Source: an uncultured Burkholderiales bacterium (lineage in GTDB: Bacteria; Pseudomonadota; Gammaproteobacteria; Burkholderiales; Eutrophovitaceae). From it: a DNA stretch of 33,970 nucleotides. The stretch spans positions 1 to 33,970 of the forward strand of contig CATOSA010000044.1 in assembly GCA_951812315.1 (NCBI GenBank), written 5' to 3'. Below the pieces are notes generated by a model. It was not told the DNA's origin, made no database searches, and saw only the letters and a list, made by a program, of their open reading frames with translations. A program made the position numbers and the translations under genes. Below are positions 8,992-17,483 of this stretch, one piece after another (within the stretch, counting starts at the first letter, position 1; every line of letters starts with the position of its first letter).

Positions 8992-10218
8992 TCAGGCGGC
9001 ACGCACAGAATCTTTCTTCACTGCGGCAGATGTCCGGGCTACACCATCGTTGCGAAACATCTCCTTGACGCCGCGCAATGCCTGGCGGATACGCGCTTCG
9101 TTCTCGATCAGCGCCAAACGCACATGGGTGTCCCCGTATTCGCCGAATCCGACCCCCGGTGCGGCAGCCAGTTTGGCGTCTGCAAGTAGTTTCTTGGAAA
9201 ACTCGAGCGAGCCCATGCCGGCGTAAGCCTCGGGAATTCTCGCCCAAATGTACATCGCAGCTTTCGGATTTTCGACCATCCATCCTGCTTCGCCCAACCC
9301 TTTTACCATGACGTCACGGCGTCGCTGATAGGTCATACGGATGTCTTCTACGCAATCCTGCGGCCCTTCCAGTGCGACAATCGACGCAACTTGCAACGGC
9401 GTAAAAGTGCCGTAGTCATGGTAGCTCTTGATCCTTCCGAGCGCTGCGACGAGTTCGCGGTTTCCGACCATGTAGCCAATGCGCCAACCCGCCATGTTAT
9501 AGCTCTTCGACATTGTGAAGAACTCAACTGCAACATCTTTCGCGCCCGGGACCTGCAAAATCGATGGTGCCTTGTAATCGTCGAATACGATGTCCGCATA
9601 AGCGAGGTCGTGCACGACGAAAATTCCGTGTTCCCGGGCCAGATTGACAATACGTTGAAAAAACGCCAGATCAACGCACTGGGCGGTCGGGTTACTCGGA
9701 AAATTGATGACGAGCATTTTCGGTTTCGGGAACGATTCCTTGAGCGCGCGCTCGAGTTCATTGAAAAAATCGACATCCGGTGTGTTACGAACATGGCGTA
9801 TATCGGCGCCGGCAATCACCGGCCCGTAGATATGGATCGGATAGCTCGGATTCGGCACGAGCACAATATCTCCGGGTTCCAGGGTGGCCAGCGCCAGGTG
9901 CGCAATTCCCTCTTTCGAACCAATGGTGACGATTGCCTCGTCTTCCGGATCGAGGTCGACCCCGTAGCGCCGCTCGTACCAGCCGCAGATCGCCTTGCGC
10001 AATCGCAAGATACCTTTGGACACCGAATAGCCATGCGTATTCGGGCGCTGCGCGGTTTCTACCAACTTATCTACAATGTGTTTAGGCGTCGGCCCGTCGG
10101 GATTACCCATCGACAGGTCGATGATATCCTCACCGCGACGGCGCGCCGCCATCTTGAGTTCTCCGGTAATGTTGAACACGTACGGAGGAAGGCGTCGGAT
10201 ACGCGAAAATTCAGTCAT
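8992..10218 (-). CDS. alaC: Class I/II PLP aminotransferase, AlaC-type (glutamate-pyruvate transaminase)
   Basis: 408 residues. It belongs to the fold-type I aminotransferases of the AlaC/YfdZ group, which mainly make alanine from pyruvate and glutamate. Seen: [19 protein letters not shown] at the start, [17 protein letters not shown] (34-50), [25 protein letters not shown] (172-180), [10 protein letters not shown] (201-210) with the PLP-ring aspartate D204, and [15 protein letters not shown] with Schiff-base lysine K238. It sits directly upstream of hom and thrC, an arrangement seen in other betaproteobacteria. A link to threonine or isoleucine supply is possible but not shown by the sequence. 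A related LL-diaminopimelate aminotransferase role is less likely, because a DapC is encoded elsewhere in the window. Confidence 0.9.
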   Translation of the reverse strand: MTEFSRIRRLPPYVFNITGELKMAARRRGEDIIDLSMGNPDGPTPKHIVDKLVETAQRPNTHGYSVSKGILRLRKAICGWYERRYGVDLDPEDEAIVTIGSKEGIAHLALATLEPGDIVLVPNPSYPIHIYGPVIAGADIRHVRNTPDVDFFNELERALKESFPKPKMLVINFPSNPTAQCVDLAFFQRIVNLAREHGIFVVHDLAYADIVFDDYKAPSILQVPGAKDVAVEFFTMSKSYNMAGWRIGYMVGNRELVAALGRIKSYHDYGTFTPLQVASIVALEGPQDCVEDIRMTYQRRRDVMVKGLGEAGWMVENPKAAMYIWARIPEAYAGMGSLEFSKKLLADAKLAAAPGVGFGEYGDTHVRLALIENEARIRQALRGVKEMFRNDGVARTSAAVKKDSVRAA

Positions 10219-10523
10219 TTTGTGCGCCGCAGTATGGCGACAGATGGGTTGTAACCCCCTGTCACTAATAGGAAAGCAGTAATGCTACCGGAAGCGTTGT
10301 TCTTCCGCAAAAAACGATTTCAGTTAGTTGTCTCACAGGTCAACCCGTCGTAGCACAATGTCCGCGAAGACTGCTCGGAAATACGAAAACGGCGGCTTCC
10401 GGTTCGCTCTTCTTTGGCGCCACAATTCCGACAAGAGCGTCGGGATCGGCAACAAAGAATGCACGTCGGCCTCTCGTCAGTAGCAAACAGCCAATCACAG
10501 TGCGTTCCTGAAAGACTCGCTCA
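10219..10523. other. Divergent intergenic region alaC / Mth938-like gene
   Basis: About 305 bp with no convincing gene. It should hold the divergent promoters. A short hairpin, CGGAAG (10289-10294) with CTTCCG (10302-10307), is followed by CAAAAAACG; it is too weak to call a terminator. Short open frames on both strands (under 60 codons) lack a good start and family likeness. Confidence 0.5.
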
Positions 10524-10892
10524 TTGAAACTTCATCTCACAACAAATGACGGGCGCAACGCCATCACCGGTTACGGGCGAGGTTTCGTCGACGTCAACGG
10601 CAAGCAATACAAATCAAGCCTGGTGGTACAGCCATCAAGCATCGACACTGACTGGATATCCGATCCGGGCGGGGATATCGGATTGGACCAAATTCAATTC
10701 CTCGCAACGCTGAAGGTCGAGATCATCTTGCTTGGCACCGGCGCTGCGCAACGCTTCCCGGCGCCGGCGACCTTACGTCCGCTCGTCGACGCAGGCATTG
10801 GGTTCGAAATCATGGACACCTTCGCTGCCTGCCGAACCTACAATATCCTCGTCGCGGAAGATCGGCGCGTGGCTGCGGCGCTGAAATTGTAG
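10524..10892 (+). CDS. Mth938-like (DUF498/Xth938, NDUFAF3-type) domain protein
   Basis: 122 residues, about the full length of the family. Seen features are the early ITGYGRGFVDVNGKQYKSSL stretch, the middle segment IQFLATLKVEIILLGTGAAQRFP (about 58-80), and the ending GFEIMDTFAACRTYNILVAEDRRVAAAL, all typical of the Mth938 fold. The mitochondrial relative NDUFAF3 helps assemble respiratory complex I; bacterial members are often near membrane-protein biogenesis genes, but their role is not settled. The ATG at 10524 has little Shine-Dalgarno support. The next gene, moxR, starts 196 bp downstream, so this is probably a separate unit. Confidence 0.85.
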   Translation: MKLHLTTNDGRNAITGYGRGFVDVNGKQYKSSLVVQPSSIDTDWISDPGGDIGLDQIQFLATLKVEIILLGTGAAQRFPAPATLRPLVDAGIGFEIMDTFAACRTYNILVAEDRRVAAALKL

Positions 10893-10902
10893 TTTTTGAC
10901 GT

Positions 10903-10918
10903 TCAATGCATGCATTGA
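10903..10918. repeat. 16-bp perfect palindrome upstream of moxR
   Basis: TCAATGCATGCATTGA is its own reverse complement. It lies just after the Mth938-like stop and 170 bp before moxR. A weak -35-like TTGACG ends at 10902 immediately before it. It could be an operator for a dimeric regulator; no regulator gene is adjacent. Confidence 0.5.
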
Positions 10919-11088
10919 TTGGGCTGGCATGCGCGCAAAAATGTGCAGAAACGCGATGAATGTCGATGTCACGATGCGATTGGCCGGATGTGGCGTGAAT
11001 CCTGCTTGCCCAAACACGGTTGTCACACTGACGTTCATACAGCCGGATACCCCGGATCAGGCCCATCAGAAAGAAAATTGAACAAAAC

Positions 11089-12005
11089 ATGCCCGTATCC
11101 CTGAATCCAGTCGTAACCCAGATAAGCCGAATCATCCTTGGTAAAGAACACCAGATCAGGCTCACGATCGCCTGCCTGTTGGCCCGAGGCCACTTGCTGA
11201 TTGAGGACTTGCCCGGCGTCGGCAAGACCACCCTCGCGCATGCACTTGCGCAATCCCTGGGGCTGGATTTCCATCGCATCCAGTTCACCAGCGACTTGCT
11301 ACCTGCCGACATCCTCGGTGTAACGGTGTTCGAACGCGACAACTCGGCATTCAAGTTCCACCCCGGCCCGGTGTTCTCGCAAGTCATCCTTGCTGACGAA
11401 GTCAACCGCGCCACGCCAAAGGCGCAAAGCGCGCTGCTCGAAGCAATGGAAGAGCACCAGGTAACCGTAGAGGGCGAAACGCGCGCGCTGCCGGAGCCGT
11501 TTTTCGTGATTGCAACCCAGAACCCGTCTCATCAGGTCGGTACGTTTCCATTGCCAGAGTCACAGCTCGACCGCTTCCTGATGCGCATTCACCTTGGATA
11601 TCCGGATGCAGGCGCCGAGCGCGAACTACTGGAAGGACGCGAACGTCGGGCCATGATTGGCGACCGGCTGCCGGCCATTTCGCCGGATGATTTGACTGAC
11701 CAGCAGGAACAGGTTCGAAAAGTGGTCACCTCGCCCGCATTGCTCGACTATCTTCAGGCGGTACTCGCCTATACGCGTAGCTCGGCCGACTATGTGTCCG
11801 GCCTCAGTCCGCGCGCCGGCCTGTATCTTCTGAACGCTGCAAGAGCATGGGCATTTATGGACGGCAGGCAAAAAGTCATCCCGAAGACTTGCAGGCGGTA
11901 TTACCGGGGGTTGTCGGCCACAGGCTGAGTCCGATAAACGGTTATGCCTCGCTGTCCGGACTGGACCTTAGTCAACACCTGATCGAAGAAGTCGCCATTC
12001 CCTGA
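11089..12005 (+). pseudogene. MoxR-family AAA+ ATPase, single-base frameshift near the 3' end
   Basis: The open frame from 11089 stops at 11928 after 279 residues, with an aberrant tail after VIP (KTCRRYYRGLSATG). In the next frame, from about 11881, the normal MoxR ending appears: EDLQAVLPGVVGHRL, then SPINGYASLSGLDLSQ and a stop at 12003-12005. Adding one base in the CCC run near 11880-11883 gives a 305-residue protein of standard length. MoxR ATPases act as chaperones, often with a DUF58 and VWA or transglutaminase partner. Walker A GVGKTTLAHALA and Walker B VILADEVNRA are intact, as are the sensor segment ATQNPSHQVGTFPLPESQLD and the arginine-finger region. The first gene of a moxR-DUF58-tgpA operon. 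The shift may be an assembly error; if real, the small lid subdomain is lost. Confidence 0.88.
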
Positions 12006-12016
12006 TTGGTTTTCTC

Positions 12017-13036
12017 ATGTCAACGGACGCAACGCTAGTAAGAACCGGGACGACCAGAAGGAAAGAACGCCCCCTAGGCACACCAATTCGCGACCGCGTC
12101 GGTGACTGGATTTTCCCGCCAAAGGGACCCGAAGCAGCGCCCGTATTGCTCTCGCAGCGCCGCGTCTACATCCTGCCCACGAACGCGGGTCTGTTATTCG
12201 GAATGACGCTACTGCTGATGTTGATCGGATCGATCAACTACAACCTCAGCCTTGGTTACGGCCTGACTTTTCTGCTGACCGGTACCGGAATCGTGTGCAT
12301 GCTCCATACTTGGCGCAATCTCGCAAATTTGCGTCTGGCGCCAGGAAAATCCGAACCGGTCTTCGCCGGCGACCGCGCCCGCTTCACAATCCTCGCCAAG
12401 AATCCTGGCCGTGTCAGCCGATGCAGCGTCGCAATCCAGTTTTCGGACAAGGAGGCGAGCTACTTCGACATCGGTCCGACATCGGAAGCTACTGTGCGCA
12501 TTCGCATTCCAGCCCCAAGCAGAGGGTTGTTTCGTCCTGGCCAGTTTCGCATCTTTACAACCTATCCGTTGGGTTTGTTTTACGCCTGGGCGAATGTGGA
12601 ACTGGACATGAGTTGTCTCGTTTATCCTACGCCGGAAGCCAATATCGTTCCCCTGCCCGAACATCTGGCTCGCGCCGGAACCGGCAACGCAACGGGAAAA
12701 GGCGACGACGATTTTGCCGGTTTACGCGAATACAATCCGGGAGATTCACCACGCCATATTGCCTGGAAAGCCGTTACCCATACCGGCGTATTCACCACAA
12801 AGCTGTTCTCGGGCGCTGCAGGCACCGATTTGTGGCTCGATCTGGCAGACACGCCTGAATCGCTTGGCCTGGAAAATCGCCTGTCACGCCTGACTCGCTG
12901 GATCATCGAGGCTGCTCAAAATGGCCAGCGCTACGGACTGCGACTACCTGACCAGCAGATCAAGCTGGGGGCGGGTGATGCGCACCAGGCGCGATGCCTG
13001 GAAGCGCTGGCACTATACGCCGCCCCCTCACCCTGA
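12017..13036 (+). CDS. DUF58-domain membrane protein
   Basis: 339 residues. A cytoplasmic N-terminal segment is followed by two hydrophobic segments close together (about 55-80 and 82-100: GLLFGMTLLLMLIGSIN, LGYGLTFLLTGTGIVCML). After that comes a beta-rich region and the DUF58 signature at about residues 234-256, LREYNPGDSPRHIAWKAVTH. DUF58 proteins are paired with MoxR ATPases and transglutaminase-like membrane proteins; their molecular role is not established. It starts 11 bp after the corrected moxR end, and its stop lies 5 bp before the chosen start of the next gene, so the three genes form one operon. Confidence 0.88.
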   Translation: MSTDATLVRTGTTRRKERPLGTPIRDRVGDWIFPPKGPEAAPVLLSQRRVYILPTNAGLLFGMTLLLMLIGSINYNLSLGYGLTFLLTGTGIVCMLHTWRNLANLRLAPGKSEPVFAGDRARFTILAKNPGRVSRCSVAIQFSDKEASYFDIGPTSEATVRIRIPAPSRGLFRPGQFRIFTTYPLGLFYAWANVELDMSCLVYPTPEANIVPLPEHLARAGTGNATGKGDDDFAGLREYNPGDSPRHIAWKAVTHTGVFTTKLFSGAAGTDLWLDLADTPESLGLENRLSRLTRWIIEAAQNGQRYGLRLPDQQIKLGAGDAHQARCLEALALYAAPSP

Positions 13037-13041
13037 AGCTG

Positions 13042-15027
13042 ATGAGACGCAATCCAAATCTGAGTTTTCCAAACCACGCCGCGATCCTTTTTTCCGTCGC
13101 GGTCGTGATGGCACCGCACGTCGCACACGTCCCGGCCTGGACCACCGCGTTCTGTGCAATTGCGATACTCATGCGATTGCTGGGCGCGTGGCGGCGCGAT
13201 CCGCTACCGGCCAAATGGCTGCTGTTCTTGTTTGCCGCAATTGCAGTCGGCGGTGTGATGTACTCGTACCGCACACTGTTCGGTCGCGATTCAGCAATAA
13301 CACTGCTGCTTGCGATGACGGTACTCAAACTTCTGGAAATGCACGCTAGACGCGACATTACGGTGATCGTGGTGCTGTGCTACTTCCTTACGATCATCAA
13401 TTTCTTCTATACGCAAACAATCGTCACTGCGCTCTATTCATTGGGCGCGGTCTGGGTGATCACCGCCACCATGGTCAGCCTCCAGCACCAGGCCGAGCCG
13501 GCACGATTCAAACAGGTCGTCGTAACATCCGGAGTGCTGCTCAGTCAGGCGATACTGGTCATGCTCGTGTTGTTTATTCTTTTTCCGCATATCGAGGGAC
13601 CGCTCTGGGGGCTGCCGCGGATCCAGCAATCCGGACGCAGCGGACTGTCGGACAACATGTCCCCCGGCTCATTAGCGCGCCTGTCCCTTTCAGATGAAAT
13701 CGCATTCCGGGCAACTTTCGACACGCTTCCGGCCAACGCGAAACAACTGTATTGGCGTGGGCCGGTTTTCTCGGACTACGATGGACGCACCTGGCGTTCT
13801 GGTCAGCGCGTAACACTATCAGAGTTTCAATTCGAGGGGCTGGGCCCGTCGATACGTTATTCGGTCACGCTGGAACCACACGACCAACGCTGGTTATTCC
13901 TGATCGACATACCATCCAGCCTGCCACAAGACAGCGTGCTAACACGCGACTACCAGGTGATGTCGTTTCGGCCGGTACGCCAGCGACTTCGCTATGTCGC
14001 CGAATCCACGCCGCGTTATCGCGTCGGAAAGGAAGTTCTGGCCAGCGAACTGCAGCGAGCGCTCGCCCTGCCAAAGGCGGCCGCGCCGCGAACCCGCGCC
14101 ATGGTCGAAGAATGGCGGGCGCAAGGCCTCGGTCCGCGCCAGATTGTCGATCGCGCACTGCGTATGTTCCGAACGCAGCCCTTCATTTACACACTCGAAC
14201 CACCGCCGCTTCTGAACGATCCGGTCGACCAGTTTCTGTTCGAAACCCGGCGTGGATTCTGCGAACACTATGCATCCAGTTTCGCCGTCATGATGCGCGC
14301 AGCCGGCGTCCCTGTGCGCGTGGTTACCGGTTACCTCGGAGGCGAAGTCAACCCCGTCGACGGCTACCTCGTTGTACGCCAGTCTGAAGCACACGCCTGG
14401 AACGAAGTGTGGTTGCGCGGCGAAGGCTGGGTCCGCTTCGATCCTACAGCCGCCGTGTCGCCACTGAGAATTCAGAGTGGTCTCGCAAATGCGGTACCTG
14501 CGACAGAGGCTCAACCGCTACTCAGGCGCACCCAACTTCAGTGGATGATAAAAATGCGCCACCAATGGGATGCGGTCACGAACTCCTGGAACCAGTGGGT
14601 GCTTGGCTATTCGCCAGAACGTCAATACCGGTTCCTGTCGTCGTTCGGTCTGTCCAATATCGGATGGCAAGACATGCTCATCGCGCTGATGTTCGCCACG
14701 GGCATCATCATTATCTCGTTCGCAGGCGTCATGTTTATGCGCATGCGCGGACGGCGTGTCGACCAGATCCAGTACCTGTGGTTGCGCTACTGCAAGTCAA
14801 TGGCGCTAAAGGGTATCGTGCGCAAACCGAGTGAAGGTCCGAGAGACTTTACCGAACGCGTCGTCAGTTTCTTCCCGGCACTGCGCGACGAGATACGGCG
14901 AATCGGAGACCTCTACATCGAGATGCGCTACGGGATCAAAACGGTAAATACCGCTGCCATTCATGAACTGCGTAGAGAAATAGCGGCATTGCGACGTCAG
15001 ACGTCTGCGCCGATTCGAAATGCTTGA
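13042..15027 (+). CDS. TgpA-like membrane transglutaminase (DUF3488-transglutaminase-DUF4129)
   Basis: 661 residues from the ATG at 13042. An upstream in-frame ATG at 12994 would overlap the DUF58 gene by 43 bp and add 16 unlikely residues, so it was not used. The N-terminal third is a multi-span membrane domain (DUF3488). It is followed by a large periplasmic part with a transglutaminase-like core: Cys407 in RRGFCEHYASSF, His451 in EAHAWNEVW and Asp467 in RFDPTAAVSP form the expected triad. A transmembrane segment near 560-580 precedes a cytoplasmic C-terminal DUF4129-like tail. Pseudomonas TgpA is the characterised relative and is essential there. The substrate is unknown. Third gene of the moxR operon. 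Confidence 0.9.
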   Translation: MRRNPNLSFPNHAAILFSVAVVMAPHVAHVPAWTTAFCAIAILMRLLGAWRRDPLPAKWLLFLFAAIAVGGVMYSYRTLFGRDSAITLLLAMTVLKLLEMHARRDITVIVVLCYFLTIINFFYTQTIVTALYSLGAVWVITATMVSLQHQAEPARFKQVVVTSGVLLSQAILVMLVLFILFPHIEGPLWGLPRIQQSGRSGLSDNMSPGSLARLSLSDEIAFRATFDTLPANAKQLYWRGPVFSDYDGRTWRSGQRVTLSEFQFEGLGPSIRYSVTLEPHDQRWLFLIDIPSSLPQDSVLTRDYQVMSFRPVRQRLRYVAESTPRYRVGKEVLASELQRALALPKAAAPRTRAMVEEWRAQGLGPRQIVDRALRMFRTQPFIYTLEPPPLLNDPVDQFLFETRRGFCEHYASSFAVMMRAAGVPVRVVTGYLGGEVNPVDGYLVVRQSEAHAWNEVWLRGEGWVRFDPTAAVSPLRIQSGLANAVPATEAQPLLRRTQLQWMIKMRHQWDAVTNSWNQWVLGYSPERQYRFLSSFGLSNIGWQDMLIALMFATGIIIISFAGVMFMRMRGRRVDQIQYLWLRYCKSMALKGIVRKPSEGPRDFTERVVSFFPALRDEIRRIGDLYIEMRYGIKTVNTAAIHELRREIAALRRQTSAPIRNA

Positions 15028-15135
15028 ATTTAGACATCATCGTCCTGTAATGCCTGAATTCCGCAAAAGCTATCGGGCGGGCTTTGGCCGGGCATCGCGT
15101 ATTCGCGCCAACCGATTGGCGAAAGGGTTCCTGGA

Positions 15136-16503
15136 ATGACTGCACCGTCAAAAACCTTGTCACTGGATCATATCCGCAGCATGCTTGAGGAAAAGTCGGG
15201 AAGAGTATCCGGAGCATTCAAGGACCTGCAACTCAAGAGCGCGTTTCAGCCAGTGTTCAGCCTGCCGCACAAGCGCGCGATTGGATTCGACGCGAGCCTG
15301 CGCGGCACCGACGCTGAGGGAAAACCGGTTGCTGCCGAAAGCCTGTTTGCCAGACTGCAAGACCATGCTGACACGTCCCTACTCGACCTGCTGTGCACCA
15401 CAATCCACGTTCACAACTTCAACGCTGGCTGGAAGTCACCTGACCTGCTGTTTCTCAATCTGCATCCTGAGGTATTTCTGGACACCGACCTCACGAGCGA
15501 ATTTCTGGTAAACCTTATCGACCATTTCAAGATCCCAAAAGGCACTCTCGTGATCGACATCCCTGGTGCGGTTCTGCAAGACGAACGACTCGGCTCGCAA
15601 CTGGATCGATACCGGGAACTTGGCTGCCTCATCTCGGTAGATGATTTCGGCGTTGAGAACTCTGACCTGGATACGATCTGGGACAGCACACCTGCGGTGG
15701 TAAAGATGGGCCGGTCCGTCATAGCAGACGCGAGCATGGACAAGCGCGCCCAGCAGGCGTTGCCTCGCGTCGTGTCGCTACTGCACGAGATGGGTACGTT
15801 GGTATTGATGGAGGGCGTTGAAACTGAAAGGGAGGCGCACATAGCCATCGACGCGGACGCCGACTTTGCGTGCGGTTTTCTTTTCGGCAGATCGTATGAG
15901 GACCCGGCAGCTTACGTCGAGCCGACCACATTGCTCAGGCACGTGTGGAGTACATACAAGACAGAACTGGTCGACACGAGGCCGAAAAACCCTACTGCCA
16001 GGGCGTTGCTGGCGGCTGAAAGCCTGTATTCCTCCAAAGTCAGAAAGCTGAAAAGCGCATCGCCTGCCCAGATCAATCGTTACCGTGAAGCGCGGCGACC
16101 GTTCATCACTGCAATACAACACGGCGCGTCTTTGGTGAAATCCGGCGAACAGCTTGACACGGCGTGCAGCGAATGCCTTGCGCTGCCGGGCGCAATTTGC
16201 TGCTACACACTCAACGCGGAGGGCAGGCAGATTGGGGGAGTCGTTACGTCCAGAGATACGCCCGTTCCGCAGAGTATGGATTTCAGCTCTCTGGCAGCAC
16301 CCGCCGACGCCGACTGGTCACGGCGCGAGTACTTTCGGCGCGCCCTCAACGGGCCGGAAGTTGCCCAGGTTACCCGCCAGTATTGCTCACTCGATGGGCA
16401 TACGCACTGCGTGACGTTCTCGGTCGCGACCAACGTGCGAGGTGAATCGGTCGTCGTATGTGGCGATGTGGATTGGTCGTCTTATACCAGCGTCAGCGCT
16501 TGA
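15136..16503 (+). CDS. Degenerate EAL-domain protein with C-terminal Cache-like sensor region
   Basis: 455 residues, soluble. The EAL fold covers about 33-260 (SAFQPVFSLPHKRAIGFDAS onward). Catalytic positions are partly lost. The EAL triplet is DAS (52-54), the glutamate of the LEITE-like strand is Asp141 in LVIDIPG, and the QG(Y/F)L glutamine is Cys in CGFLFGR. The DDFG aspartates (169-170), Lys190 and the EGVET glutamates (226, 229) are kept. It probably does not hydrolyse cyclic-di-GMP, and may instead bind it or act through protein contacts. The C-terminal 170 residues resemble a Cache-like ligand domain that often follows EAL in proteobacteria (WSRREYFRRALNGPEVAQVT, CVTFSVATNVRGESVVVCGD). 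It starts 108 bp after tgpA, so linkage is uncertain. Confidence 0.85.
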   Translation: MTAPSKTLSLDHIRSMLEEKSGRVSGAFKDLQLKSAFQPVFSLPHKRAIGFDASLRGTDAEGKPVAAESLFARLQDHADTSLLDLLCTTIHVHNFNAGWKSPDLLFLNLHPEVFLDTDLTSEFLVNLIDHFKIPKGTLVIDIPGAVLQDERLGSQLDRYRELGCLISVDDFGVENSDLDTIWDSTPAVVKMGRSVIADASMDKRAQQALPRVVSLLHEMGTLVLMEGVETEREAHIAIDADADFACGFLFGRSYEDPAAYVEPTTLLRHVWSTYKTELVDTRPKNPTARALLAAESLYSSKVRKLKSASPAQINRYREARRPFITAIQHGASLVKSGEQLDTACSECLALPGAICCYTLNAEGRQIGGVVTSRDTPVPQSMDFSSLAAPADADWSRREYFRRALNGPEVAQVTRQYCSLDGHTHCVTFSVATNVRGESVVVCGDVDWSSYTSVSA

Positions 16504-16616
16504 TGTTGCGGCAGATCACGAAACAAGCGGCGACCTCTCCAGCGTAGAGGCTATCAATTCTAAGGGTCAGGTCTTTCACATTGCATTGCACCCGATTGCT
16601 CAGGTAGCATGAGGGC

Positions 16617-17483
16617 ATGGCCAGACCACCAAGAATCGAGTTCGCAGGCGCCATTTACCATGTAACAGCTCGCGGGGACGGCGGCGAATCAGTATTCGAC
16701 GATGACACCGATCGTATGAATTTGCTGTCAATTTTTGCGCAGACGGCAGAGCGCTTTGACGCCCGGGCACTCGCCTTCTGTTTGATGGACAATCATTACC
16801 ACTTCGTCATTCGCACTGACAAACCCAACCTGTCTCGCCTGATGCGACATGTTAACGGCGTGTACACGCAAATGTATAACCGCCGCCACGGTACCAGCGG
16901 AAACCTGTTCCGCGGCCGGTTTAAAGCTATCCTCGTGGACCGCAACGCCTATTTTCTTGAGGTGTGCCGCCATGTCGATCTCAACCCGGTGCGCGCGGGA
17001 AGTGTCAGGGCACCACATCGCTGGCCCTGGAGCAGCTATGTTGCACACACCGGAAGGGTGACCGCGCCCGAGTGGCTGGATACTGCGGCCGTGCACAGCG
17101 CAGTACTGGGACGGCCATTGAAAAACCGCAGTGATTCGCGCAGGGCGGCGCAACGCTATGCGGCATTCGTCACCGAAGGAAAAGGCGTACCGCTTTGGGA
17201 GACCGGGCTGAGGTCTCAGATCTATCTCGGTGACAGCCGTTTTGTAAAACGCATGCAAACCAGGTCCAGTGCAAATGGCTCGAACGGGCGGCGCTCTGCA
17301 CGCAGGCAACGCCTGTCGGCGTACCTGGCGAATTCACGTGACCGTGACGCCGGAATTACCGATGCCTACCGCAAAGGCGGCTATACGATGATCGCGATCG
17401 CGGAGCATGTCAGCTTGTCCATCTCGCAGGTCAGCCGGATCATAAAAAACGTCGAGCTTCGGCAATATCGGGTCGCGGAATGA
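16617..17483 (+). mobile_element. RAYT-type (REP-associated) HUH Y1 transposase
   Basis: 288 residues. The N-terminal Y1-transposase domain has the HUH motif as HYH at 60-62 (MDNHYHFVIRTDKPNLSRLM), followed by SGNLFRGRFKAILVD and the likely catalytic Tyr112 in RNAYFLEVCRHVDLNPVRAG. The last 45 residues form a helix-turn-helix (YTMIAIAEHVSLSISQVSRI), as in one RAYT subgroup. These enzymes cut single-stranded DNA at REP-like hairpins and seem domesticated in many genomes. Upstream, 16561-16580 holds AAGGGTCAGGTCTTTCACAT, a motif type often seen in front of such genes. No clear REP hairpins or inverted ends flank it. The stop overlaps the ATG upstream of dapC by ATGA. Confidence 0.9.

Noticed and set aside
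9391..10254. Long open frame (287 codons) on the plus strand
   Set aside because: Antisense of alaC with no recognisable domain.
10340..10523. Open minus-strand frame of about 60 codons between alaC and the Mth938-like gene
   Set aside because: No ATG or good ribosome-binding site, no family likeness; too short to support.
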